Source of the DNA: Ciona savignyi
Lineage: Eukaryota > Chordata > Ascidiacea > Phlebobranchia > Cionidae
Assembly: GCA_000149265.1 (NCBI GenBank)
Contig: CH003046.1
Location: 478,749-542,748 of the forward strand
DNA: 64,000 nucleotides
Direction of reading: 5' to 3'
The stretch's first letter is position 1. Each line of letters opens with the position of its first letter. Of this stretch, positions 1-12,200 are shown piece by piece. The notes below the pieces were generated by a model. That model was not told the origin of the DNA. It did no database searches and was given only the letters and a program-made list of their open reading frames with translations. The position numbers and the translations under genes were made by a program.

Positions 1-214
1 CACAACTACAATTTAAAAATTATATTTTTATCATTATCAATTAAACATTGGTAATAAATCCTATCGTATTAAATTTGGTTCTAATGTTTCATCATAATAA
101 TTAGAACCAGAGAATCAACAATATTTTCCTAACTAGATCGGTATCAGACATGTCCGAGATTTTAAAATATTTATTTTCCTTTTTTTGGTTTTCCATTTTT
201 TTCTTTCCATTTAG

Positions 215-3200
215 ATCAGCCAGTGACTTACCTGTTCAACACACTACATTACTATGAGAGCAAATTACGTGGAAGACATTTGCTCAAAAAGAAACTTGTT
301 TCTACCATTATTGGTGCAATTACGGTAAATTTGTTATTTTCAAGTCATAGTTGTATCTAATCAAGTATAAGGCAAAGACCAATTTGAAATTATTTGAAAT
401 TAAAATATATATTTAATAACAAATTAATAACTTTTCTTCAAAGCGTTTGAAGCTAGCTAGTCGGTTGTCCCCTTAATTAAGGTCCTTAGAAGACATCTCA
501 TGAACCCAATGGATTATTAATTTAAACAAAAACTGTAACGATACCTCCATGGTGTAGAACAATGTAAACTGTCTGCCATAGCAATTAGAGTAAAAGTGCT
601 TTTGCCCAGCTCACAACCAACTTGTTAGGAACAGGTTTCGATCTTGCCACCTCTTACCTCTCCTGTTTGAAATGCTACTAATAAGCTAACAAATGGGACA
701 GCACTGCACAGTTTTTAAAAATGATTCAGTTAAATTATTTATTACATGCCACCACCTATATTATGGTGTCATACACAACAGTTGGACTGAATGGAGGTTT
801 TACCCAAAGCTACAATTTAAAAAATAAAAAACAATTTTTGGCTATTGTACAATCTACAAACTTAAGATATATTTAATTTTTGGTGTCTCTAATGTTAATT
901 TTTAATAACACTATCTATACTGTGTTTGACTTGTGTTTATTCGAAGAATTCGTGTTAATACATAAGTATAAATTATGCAAAAAGGCATCTGAAAAGTTTA
1001 TTCGTCAACATTTACAGAAGAATCCCAACACACTATACAAGCATAAACACATTGACCTACATTTCCGCATACCTTAACCCTAGGGATGCACAATATAGAA
1101 TTTCGAATCTTTGAGATTCGAATCTCTAGGGATTCGAATCTTTACAAGCAATTTAATAAGAATAGTTAGGATTCGAAATTAAAAACGTAAAATATTGGCT
1201 GCGATCCATCGCGCAACAACACACGTGATGCCGATTATGCAGACGTCAGCAAATCGTTTCAGCAAGCGTGCGACAGTGGATAACAATGATAAGAAACTTT
1301 TGGTGAATCGTCATTGAAGTAAATTCGTAATCTCAAAATTGTAAATAACTTCTTCATTCGTATGTAATACCCGTAATGCGTTTCTCCATACCGAAAGTGC
1401 ATCTATCGTGCGAAAGCGTCCGAACATTTTCTAAAGCGGTAGCTCGGAAATACAACTTGCACCAAAGCACAACAACATTATCTTATCAGTTGTCCCATAC
1501 ACGTGCATCGTGGACGGACGCGCTTAAAACGAACGCACGCACAAAGAAAGTAGGTCACGTTCGCCAGGCTGTAATCACGTGGTTTATCGGCACCTTTAAA
1601 TATGACGCAATTATCCAAAGGCGGAAGAGTTATTTACAGGCTAAACACGTTAGTATTTGCAATATATATTTCACTTAAACAACTATGTTTTCAATAAACA
1701 CAATGAATGATATCCTGTGTTATTTAGTTAGGTGATTTTGCAGTGATTAATTTATTATTTTTTTACCAATGTATAACTGTGTTAAATAGTAAATTAATGT
1801 TTAATTGTGCAAGGGCATTAATAGCTAGTCTTGACACCAAACTGGTGAAATAAAAATTGTCTGGTGTTTGGGAGCATTTTTTTCAGCCATTCATTTCAGC
1901 AACAACCTACTAGACTATTATCCTCCCTCATGGCAGATAGTGTTTAGAGATGTTACATATGATTAAAGAAATATGTAATGGTAAAATATTGTTGGACTAC
2001 ATAAATTGCTCTCATCACAGTTTAAAAGCATATGGCTAATTTACTATAAATGAGAAAATATATGTACAGCACAGCAAATTCAAATACATGGTAAAACATT
2101 CTAGAATAGGATTCGAAATTCTAGATTCGAAATGTATTATTCTAGAATATTCTAGAATACCTAACTATCCTATATTGTGCATCCCTACTTAACCCTAATA
2201 AATCCTTTAATAAATAAATCCAACCAACCCCCCAGAAAGGCAAGCCTCCAGGATGGATATTGTCAGAAACCATGATGAACTACTTGCTTGAACCAACCGA
2301 GCATGACTGGACACCGGACAGTTCTTACTACTGTGCACTCGTGCAACGTCTGGCTGACAATATCCTTTGTTACAATATAATATCACTTGTTTGTTACATC
2401 ATAATATCACTTAAAAAGGGGACTTGGTCAGAAAGGACCGATGGCATGTACGATCTTGTAATTTAAAATGTTGGGTTCTCAGACTAGAATGCCCAATGGC
2501 TTGATGGGTTAGTGCTTTAGCCGAACTGTTGTGGGATCAAAAACCCACTGGATGAATAAGTCTACTACTAAGGTACGTATAAATCGTGGCCAACGTAACT
2601 TCTGTTTTCCCGATCACCAGTATAAAACATGAAGACCCTTTTATATTATTAAATATTTTAAAGATTTCAGCTGTGTAGGTAGGTATATTAGAAGATGATG
2701 GGTAGTTTTATTTGGTGTTGTATGTAAGAATGGTGGAGGATATCAACTTTAATTTCCTTAACCCCATGTTTCACCCATTGGAGGGAAGGGTACATTATGT
2801 GTGGCACCCCGTGATTGGCGATTCAATGAGTTCCCGAATGCCTCGGCGCACGCGTTGCACGTGACGTGCGTGGAGGCCCTGGCTCTCCCGATACCTGGGG
2901 AGCAAGTGGGTCCCGCTCTCATGGATGTCGTGCTCACAACGTAAGTGGAGGGAGGTCTGTTGATATATAGTGGTTTATACATGGTGACGAACCAGGTCAG
3001 AAATGTAGGTTCTAAACACCCAATATCCAAAACACCCAATCTTTCATTAACAGGGTTATGTAGATCTTGTATCCAAACCAGAAATGTAGACCTTATATCT
3101 AATACACCAAATTTTACATTAGTAATGCCGATATATAACCTAGATAATTGTGTGTTGTGTGACGAAACCCCTGAGATGACAATTTCATGTTTCAACTTGA

Positions 3201-6200
3201 AACATTCCACAAATTATCATTGTCAGACCGGTTAGTTTGGTGGTTTAGTGAGTTGCCTTTTAACTAAAAATTTGTAGGTTAGAAACTGATGACATTGCCT
3301 GAACTCAGCGGATTAATGGGTTCTACCAAATTAAAGGAATGTGTAATCATATACAACAAACTGCAATATCTGTAACCAGACGGTGGGCGCGAGGTGATCT
3401 GAAGATTGCCCGTATGTTAACCCCCTCAGTTTTCCCATTCACGGGGATAAACATGAATGTCCTATTCACAATTTATCATCCACTTTTCTTAGGAAACCAG
3501 GAATAGAGCGCGAATACATGTTCTCTAGAATGAATGCAGTTGCCCTAGCGCTCACCGCTTTGCCAGTAAGTTTCTCGCAAGTTACTGGATGACTATCCTT
3601 TATGCTCAAACTCCAATATATTAATATAAATTATAATGTATACATCTTGTAATACAATAAGATATTAATTTTTTTCTATAAATAGGAAAATACTTTTTAA
3701 TTTTTACATAGGCAGACATCAGATTATCTTGCGGCGACCATCAGTTACCTTAATATTACAGTGTATTTTACTTTGTACATAATTAAGACATTTCTATAGT
3801 TCTAGTACACCCCTTTAATTCACCATTCAGATGATCTAAGCTAATTGCTTTCCCTCCTCATATATTTTTAACTTCCACTTTTCAACCGCAGATGTAGATA
3901 ACCCTTTGCTCTTACAGCTTTGAGTTTGATGGTTAAAATAGGGTCAAACAAATAAGAATTCTAGAAAAACTTTGAGTCTTAATGTTTACAAGATTTAGGG
4001 TATAATATGTCAATTACCCGGAGGCCTGAAGTTACTGCACTGAAAGTGCTAATTGGTAGATATGACAATGGGTTCAGGAGATGATCTAACACCTCCCATC
4101 CCACCAGGAAATATATTGGAAGCCACTTCATCAGAATATATTGAAGATGCTGTGCAGTGCCACACTCACATCTGATATTGAACGTGAGTGTACTGGTTGT
4201 TTTTTTGATGATAGAGTATGTTTTTTTCAGTGCATAGAAAAACTAGATGAGTTATCACATGATTATCATCAGAATACCTTCCGAATAAATAAGGAGGAAA
4301 TCTTTATCTTGTTACTAAAACTATTGCAGTGGGGTTGTGTTTAATTAATACCTTTCTTAAATTAAAGACCAAATTATCAATCCATTGGGTTCAGGTAAGG
4401 CCCGCTCAGCCTTGCAAGCGGAAAGATCTAACTAGCATGGGGCTGGTTTTGATCCAACAACATATTGAATGACACACTGTCACAAATGAGCAAACTGGTC
4501 CATGTTCATACATCACCACATTCCACATTAAAATCTGCTCCTCCATTACACAAGTTGTTAGAGTGATCTTTAAGACTTGTGTAATATTTGTGTAATAATT
4601 TTGTTTAAATAACTTTTTCGATATGAAAACTTTAAATTTTACATTAATTTTGGTCTTGTCTGCTTTACTTGTAGAATAAATCTATTTGATTTTAGACGTA
4701 TATAAACGACTGTCATTTTCCCACCCTTTTTTGGTTTCTAATTATTGATTCTTTTTTAAGAATGTTTTGCTTGTTTTTATTGTGGAAACAATTAATAATC
4801 AAACGAAGCTGAAACATCTATATCTGCAGCTGGATCGAGCTACCCGTACCACATTCTATCGTATTCGAACCAACAGCTATCCTACACCGACATGCCATGT
4901 ACGAGGCTGTTGGCACTTGCGCATGTCGTGTGGCACCATATGAGCATTGGACAACTCTCATTAGTCTCACAGTACGTGTATCCTATTTCAATTTTTATTC
5001 TTTCATTACATTCAGTGTGTCCAGCCAAATAGCTTATTGGTAGCACATTGGAATTTTTAATTGGAAGATTGCCGGTTCGAAACTAGCTTCTTGCCACTTT
5101 TATCCTTCTTAAGGCAATTGGATTAATGGATTAAATTAAAGTAACAAAACCCCCCCATCCTACAAGACAATGCAACAACGTTATTAACCTGTTGTGTGCA
5201 TGGGGTATTCTCATGAATAGTCTTGTTTAGATGCTTACTTTTCCACCAAATAAGGACAATATCTCATTAAAATTGAATCATGTTTATACCCATAGATGGT
5301 AGAACGCAAAGAAGCGTTATCACACGAGCAATCGCAGATTACCACTGCCTACCACCGGGTTACCAGAGCTATAATAGTATGTTTTAAAATTAGTCATAAC
5401 TCTCTTGTTATTCAATGTCTTATATATAATAAATTATTTTTACCAATTAAATCTAAGCCAGCTCTACTAAGTTTGTATTCATTTCTAGTGTGTTGTACTT
5501 ATTATAGTATGTTGATTTATTTATAAGGATAGGATAGGATAGGATATTCATGTTTATCCCTGTGAATGGTAAAATCAAGGGGGTTAAACACGGACAATCG
5601 TCAGATCGCCTCGCGCCCATCGGCGGGTTATGGGAGCTATTGCAGTGTGTGGTAAATGATAGACACATTCCTTCAATTTGGTAGAACCCATTTATCTGCT
5701 GGGTACAGGCAATATCCGTAAAGTGCCTTGCCCGAGGACACAACCGTCTAGCTAGCGACCAGTTTCGCACCTGCAACCTTTCGATTGAAAGGCGATACAC
5801 TTAACCGATAGACCAACCGGTCGGACAATAACTGTTATGTATGCACTGTGTTATGTATGATGAATTATTCATTTGTTGCCCCAGGTTTTTAAAAGAGGAG
5901 GCAAAACCATTGATTAAAACTGAGCTCCAGTTATTGTACATCTTCCATCTGATTGGTCCATATTTCCCCCGGTTTCAACTGGAACGAACCAGATGTATGA
6001 TGGATGTAAGTTGGGGTGATTATTTCGCCTCCATTTTAACCTTTATTACTATGATAACACTTTATTATTATGATGAACCTTGGCATAAGGATTGCCATGA
6101 TGCACTTTGGTTATTTCACCTCCATATTTTAATCACTTTCAAACTCAGTCATGTAATAACATTTCTATTGGAAGTTAAACTTTAAGTGTTAACGTTTACA

Positions 6201-8523
6201 AGATTTAGGGTATAATATCTAAGGGGTCAAATACCCCGCTGGAAGTTACAGCACTGAAAGTGCTGGCAAATTGTATCGTATCGTTTTAAACCGCTGTGGT
6301 GTTGTGTGGTTGATGCAGATAAAAGTACAGGTACAGGCAAGGGCAACATACGGCTAGCGGGCCTGGTCCGACCCGTGAAGGGATTTTGACCAGCCCGCAG
6401 ACTGTATCTAACCACACCCTGTAATTAAAATATTGAATACTATTCATGTAAAAATCCGGCCCACCAAGAACTTTATTTTCCCACATCTGGCACGCCGACT
6501 AAAGAAGTTGCCCAACCCTGCTAAAATACATCATTCCATTTCGTCTTGACCTTTATGCAATGAGATTGTGTTTCAGTATGCTGAGTCTTATATTAGTACC
6601 ATTTTGTTTAACTTAAACTTTCGTTTTATTGGCATAGTTAACTGTTATCTTATTATAGTTCTAAATAACCGTCAGGCAATTCTTAGATTGCCTCTTGCCC
6701 ACTGTTGGGTTACAATGTGAAATTTTTACCACTTTTGTTTTAATTATTTATCCACTGAATTTGTGTAATCCACTCTTAAGTACTTTTTCCATGGACAACA
6801 ACCAACTGTTCATTGACACTGCTAGTTGATATTACAGTGTGTTGTGTATAATTGAGACATCTAATTGAGTGATGTCGGCCAAGTGCTTTGGCCAAAGACA
6901 TAACCAAATAGCTAGTGGCTGGATTCGATCAAACAACCCTTTCGGCTTTCTACCGACACTCTAACTAAATGCTCTCTCCACCTCCCCATTGGTCAAAGAT
7001 CCTGAACAAAACTTAAATATCTCACTAACCCACCAATACACCCCCAGGTAGCCCAGGTTTTGTACGATATTCTTCTCCGAGTGAGCAAGCATGCACCCGA
7101 GATCCATTTTGCTGACGAAATTGCCGATTTCCTGTATCCTTTGTAATACTAAAAGGACAAGACGAAAAGTTAACAAAACTTGTCGACATAATTTTCAGTA
7201 TAAGCGTACACATTTTTGAACCCAGCGAATTTATAGGTTGTATTAAAACTAAATAAAAGTTTCGATTATATATAACACACTGCAATAGCTCCAATAAGTT
7301 AACGATGGGCACAAAGTAATTTGACGATTGCCTTCTTTATAACTCTTCCACAATCAAGGATAAAACCGCACAAATCCGGTTCCAACCAGTTCAAAGCAGT
7401 TCCGCCTTAACCGCCCATGTAGCTACCACGTGAAATACGTGCACATCGGGACCGCCATCAACGACAGAGTGGAAGAAGTTGTCGTCCAACTGCAGCCCAA
7501 ACTACGGAAGCGTCTGCAGTTCATAACGCAAGCGTCCGCCGCGGCACGGCAACTGGTACGGTAACATTTATTTGCGTCGTAATTGAGATTGCTTGGAATT
7601 TAAGCATCTTTATATGTGCGGCATGGTTTTACTTTATATCCAGTATATGCGAGTTATTTTTGTGCAAACCATTTGAGCAAACTAGTCTGGAAAAGTGTCA
7701 TACTATGTACACTAGATTAATAAAGTTGAACTAAAACTGTCAAAAAGTTTTAATCATATTCAGCACACCAATAGCTTTGGTAACCGTAAGGTTGCAGTTT
7801 GAAACTGTTCGCAAGCTATTTGGTTGTGTCTTTGGGGCCAGTCACTTAACGGACATTGCCTAAACCTAGCGGATTAATGGGTTCTACCAAATAAAAGAAA
7901 TGTTTGTATCATACACAACACAATGCAATAGCTCCGGTAACCCGACGGTGGGCACTAGGTGATCTGACGATTGCCTGTGTGTTAAACCTCTTGGTTTTCC
8001 CATTCAAGGGGATAAACATGAATATCCTATCCTAACCCGATAACCTGATTACGCAAAGTAATCTGTCATAACGCTTTAGCGTTTTCCCTTTCACGGGGAC
8101 GAATAAATACAGGCTTGTTGATGTAATGTCGAATTAAAAGTGTTTTACGTATTAAATCCCTGCTGATAGGATATGATATTTATGTTTTATCCCGCAGAAG
8201 GCGTTTAACGCACGGACAATCGTCTGATAACCTCGCTCCCACTGTCGAGTTACTGGAGCTAATGCATTGTCTTGTATATGATGAAATAAATAAAATCGTT
8301 TTGGGTAGAATTGTATTGCGAAACAAACTTTCAGGCAACGGTCAGTTGCAATCTATCGACCATTCGGCTGCTGCATAAGGTCCGCCGAAACTCATACTGA
8401 CCATTAAGCTATTCGACCCTTTCTACTTCCCAGTAACCCAAATTAATTCATGCTCCCTCCCCCCCAACCCCCCAGACATCTCACCCTGCTGGTTCCGGAC
8501 CCGAGAAGATGCAGGTCACGTGA
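215..8523 (+). CDS. MED23: Mediator complex subunit 23, C-terminal part (5' end outside window)
   Basis: Mediator tail-module subunit linking transcription factors to RNA polymerase II in the nucleus. Exons read: 215-324, 2236-2368, 2784-2940, 3493-3565, 4108-4183, 4830-4971, 5885-6005, 7048-7142, 7423-7555, 8476-8523 (stop TGA 8521-8523). They give 361 residues in one frame, about the last quarter of MED23. Family landmarks seen in order are QPVTYLFNTLHYYESKLRGR, DWRFNEFPNASAHALHVTCV, REYMFSRMNAVALALTALP, LLALAHVVWHHMSIGQLSL, LLYIFHLIGPYFPRFQLERT and LRKRLQFITQASAAARQL, all in the order known for vertebrate MED23. The junction 2368/2784 uses a weak GTTACA donor and is least certain; the other phases match well. 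The C-terminal tail is short and low-complexity. The large first visible intron carries a hAT-like element. Confidence 0.94.
1081..2187. mobile_element. hAT-like non-autonomous DNA transposon in MED23 intron
   Basis: A 1107 bp element with terminal inverted repeats: the left end reads TAGGGATGCACAATATAG and the right end is its reverse complement. It is flanked by perfect 8 bp direct repeats CTTAACCC at 1073-1080 and 2188-2195, the target-site length typical of hAT elements. Subterminal palindromic ATTCGAATC and TTCTAGAATA motifs lie at both ends. A 100-codon open frame at 1376-1678 shows no transposase motif I recognise, so I treat the copy as non-autonomous. Confidence 0.88.
3228..3470 (+). 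repeat. tRNA-derived SINE, sense copy, diverged
   Basis: This copy reads from a tRNA-like head (GTTAGTTTGGTGGTTTAGTG, box-A-like) through a body with TTAATGGGTTCTACCAAATT to a tail with CCATTCACGGGGATAAACAT. The same order occurs in all other copies of this family in the window. Part of the head-body joint is shortened. Confidence 0.8.
3974..4060 (+). repeat. Dispersed repeat, first of two copies in MED23 introns
   Basis: The stretch containing AATGTTTACAAGATTTAGGG and, further on, CACTGAAAGTGCT recurs at 6185-6270 in another MED23 intron with the same order and spacing. A fragment of the downstream part (ACCGCTGTGGCGTT and neighbours) appears again near 29655-29700. Ends are unclear and no coding capacity is seen. 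Confidence 0.6.
5527..5826 (-). repeat. tRNA-derived SINE, full-length antisense copy
   Basis: A near full-length copy on the minus strand. On the plus strand it begins with four GGATA units (the reversed ATCCT tail) and ends at the tRNA-like head. Its head lies about 58 bp upstream of the 3' splice site of the MED23 exon starting at 5885. It is one of the best copies for deriving the family consensus. Confidence 0.88.
6334..6520. mobile_element. Short hAT-like MITE
   Basis: The left end CAGGCAAGGGCAAC and the reverse complement of the right end, CAGGGTTGGGCAACTTCT, are imperfect inverted repeats of hAT style. A related copy with the same internal order (CAGACTGTATC, then AAGAACTT, then CCCACAT) lies at about 35721-35871 in the polycystin gene. 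I could not find a convincing target-site duplication. Confidence 0.55.
7770..8035 (+). repeat. tRNA-derived SINE, sense copy
   Basis: Same family as the copy at 5527-5826, in the last MED23 intron. The body motifs CACTTAACGGACATTGCCT and GATTAATGGGTTCTACCAAA are followed by the tail ATAAACATGAATATCCTATC. The tRNA-like head is eroded. A second, antisense fragment follows at about 8165-8420. Confidence 0.8.
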
Positions 8524-9261
8524 TACAGCTGCCGTCTGCAATTGGACAATACTGTTCCATCGCCATCCAATCATGTTTCTCTGTCAGTGGCGCCATTTTT
8601 ATTTTAAAAATGAAAAAATACAATCATAAGGCAGTGCAGTACTTATCGCACGGGTATTAATGTATTTCGGAATTACTAAAATACCAAAAATTCACTCTCG
8701 CTTTTTATGTACCTTGCATTTAATTCGCTTATACAAAATACTGTTGAAAAAAAACAAAACTATTAAAAAGAAAAGTACAGAAAACAGGTTAGATAGATAT
8801 ATGACGTCATGAAGTAGTAGGTCTTGCGAAAATATAACAAACTGTAGTTACTGACGCATTAAGTTTTGCTGCGTAAGATTCTCGGGTATTTAATACAGTT
8901 TGAATGTTCGTGTGCCTACCTACATTCTATAAAAAAAGGTTTTTGTGACTAACCCATTGCGAACTTAAAACTTTAAACGATAAAAATATTCAATACACCT
9001 TTATGGTAAAACACACTTCAGATTCTCGCATTGAAACAAGGAAAGATCATATTAAGTATTGCTGTAACTATCTTTAAGTTGTTCTGGACAATTTTCCAAT
9101 GGCTTAAGCGACCAGTTTCAACCAACAACCTTTCGCTTGAAAGTCGACTAATCCGCCAGGGTATTGGTGAAGGATGAGCCGTATATTACAGCTGGAAAAT
9201 ACACGGATTTTTCTTCCATACCCATATTGACACAAACAAAAACCGAAAGCGTCCGACCACG
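8524..9261. other. Intergenic region between convergent MED23 and GPCR genes
   Basis: This holds the 3' untranslated sequence of MED23 on the plus strand and of the GPCR on the minus strand. No classic AATAAA is obvious next to the MED23 stop. A short antisense SINE head fragment is visible at about 9104-9165. No further gene is seen. Confidence 0.7.
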
Positions 9262-12200
9262 CTACAGTTTACACGTCATTTTAAGCCACACGTAGTTAAG
9301 GATGATGACGTATTCTTTCCGGAAGTCCGGGTTAAGGATGACGTAGATGAACGGGTTGACGCAGCTGTTTAACCACGTGATGTTGGATGCAATCATATGG
9401 ACACGTGGATCCAAGTTTGAACTGGAATATTTGGTTTTCATCAGATACAGATATGGGCGTTATCACACGGGAAATCGTAAGATTACCTCACGCTCATTGT
9501 CAGATTATTAAAGCTATTGCAGTGTGTTGTGTATGGTTGAAAAAAGTCTACAGCTCTAATGGAATGTGTGAATCAAATGGGATCAGGCGATGGTGGAACA
9601 GTGATTTATCCAAGACACAAACAACTAGGGGACGCTTTTTTTATTTAACTTTCGTTTGGAGTTTCCATATTCAGCTTGAATAAATTAGAAATGACCTCAT
9701 CCCAAACAACACACTGCAATAGCCCGGGTAACCTGAGGCTGGGCGCAATACTTAAACACTTGCCACTGGTTGTCGGAAATCCTACAATATTTTGGATAAA
9801 GGATTTGATAAAAACGGTTGTGTTACCCAATTTTTAGCCCAGCTGATTCATATACAGAATTATTTCCAAAAAAAGTCTTGAAAACGGGCGCATTACTTGC
9901 TCGAAACTGAATCGGACAAAAAATACACTTTTCTTCGAGGCATAGTGTAATAACGTGTATTTTTTTATAAACAATTAATTAGTATTTTTTATTTGGATTT
10001 AGTGGCCACGTCTAATTATAGCGAAATTTAATATTTTTTTGCGTGTTCTAACGACTTTCGTTTTGCCGTATTTTTCCCGTTTTCCAAATTTTTATCAATA
10101 ATCCCGCTTCGTGTTTTTATCGTGGAAACAAAAAATAAACTTAAACTAAACTAATAAGGTCGCGAACCCTGTCCCGGCCAAACAACAACATCCCACCTTC
10201 CAGGAAGCAAATTGATGATCAAACTCGGCATGAAGAGCAGAACAAACGTGCAGCAAATCACTACGCTCACTGTAAGAAGTCGTTTCTCGGTTAAACGTCT
10301 TCGACGAAAGACGATTCTTCGCGCTGCCTTCGCTTCTTTGTCGTTTAACTTAATTCCAGGCTCGTTCTGAAAACGTAACAAATCGATTTGTGGTGATCGT
10401 AGATTATAAGATTTTTATGTTTGATTATGGTGAATAAAATACAAAAAATAGGGCATCATCACATGGGAAATCGGCAAATGACGTCATTCACCTCACCTAT
10501 TGCAGTGTGTGGCAATATGATTAAAACGTTCGTTCCGTTTTAGTTTAATCCATTTATTGATATGGTTAAGACGATGTCCCCTTGGTCTTTTGACTATAAC
10601 ACAGCAGACTAGCAAGCGACAAATTTCGAACCTACCACCATTCGGCTGAAATTCGATGGGCTGACCTACCACGCTAATCTGGCAAACAAATTAAAACATT
10701 TTCAATTCCTGGGGCGTGTCTAATGCTAAATTAACAATGCGTTAATGCACGCCATGTAACAGCAGAAGTAACTCTAAAGAGGGTGATTTTCCTACCATTT
10801 CCATTAATTCCGCCCCTTCCGACCCGTTGTTTTGTTTCTCCCATGGCAGAGTTGGATTGTCGACATTTTCTACCTGTCGTCTGAACCTCCACAACATCAT
10901 AGCATACATAACTACCATCGCGAAAATGGGGAGAAACTGGAACAAAACCCGAAGAACCTGGAAAGCAAGACGAGTTGATGACAAATATTGATTATGTTGC
11001 ATTTTGTATCTAATTAGATTGGTGAGTTAGTTTCAGCCGAAGAGTTAGAGTTTGAAACTGGTCGCTAGCTATAGTTTGTTGTGTCGTTGGTCAAGGCAAT
11101 TAGTCGACATTGCATAAAACCAATTGATTAATGGGTTCTACTATTGCTTGGGTAACCCGAGGGTAGGCATTTCATGAAAAAAACGATACCAATTAATACT
11201 AGTAAAAGAAATTTGAAAAGAAACAACTATTGTTCTGGTCCTAGGCTCACATTTAATGGAACATCTTTTTCTTGCTAAAAGTTAAATACATGCATTCTTA
11301 GAATATTAATATTTTAATCATGTTTTGTTTTCATTCCGTTAACACCAGGCAAATAAAGACTGGCCCCTATAAATAAAACAACGATAACTACTGATAAAGC
11401 AAAAAAACTGTTCCAGATTAACTACATGCGACAGATACATTATTGTTTTTACAGAACTAGATGTCGAACTTTTAATGACTCGTCAACAAGACCGTTTTTG
11501 GTACAGAATTGGTATTATGTGTCGGCCGTGTTAAACCACTCGACCACACGACGGCATAACAGGGGCAATATTGTTGTGATTAACAGATGTTTAGTTTTAA
11601 GTTTATTTGTTTTTGCTCTTTTATTATAACTGTAATTAAAAGAACACTTAGATCATAAAAAAAACAAAAAGAGCAGTAAAGCGACGCAGCAGTAAAACCC
11701 ACAATGTTAATTTTGTGCATAATTGTGTTAAATTAAATTGCGTCATTTATAACCTCGATTGCGGGAAAACCCCTAAGATTTACCCTCGACTAATTAGGTT
11801 GCTCGCCGTGTGGATCTAAACCGGAAAGTTTATTGTTCCCAGCTACTGTTAATCGTATAGTCGTTTGCATGTTTTTCATATTGTAAACAAACACACGCCG
11901 TCTAGACTTTGACAGACGACCTGCATGTAACTTCTCCAGTTTCCTGTGACGTTGATAAACGTGCAAAGTAACTGATCTCTATGCCAACCAATGATCGGTC
12001 GCCCATCAGCTCCCCTCCCCAGGAGAACTGGGAGAAGAAACGCCGGAGCAACCATCCACGAGATGATCACTGCGCCGATGATGCGACTCTTACTGAACAG
12101 GGTTCTAAAAATAATTTGAAAATTAGGATATAGGATATTTATGTTTTATTAATGATAGACACGCAGTGTGTTGTATATGATAGACACGTTCCTTCAATTT

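Noticed and set aside
1376-1678. 100-codon open frame inside the hAT-like element
   Set aside because: No transposase or zinc-finger motif is recognisable and the frame lies wholly within a non-autonomous transposon.
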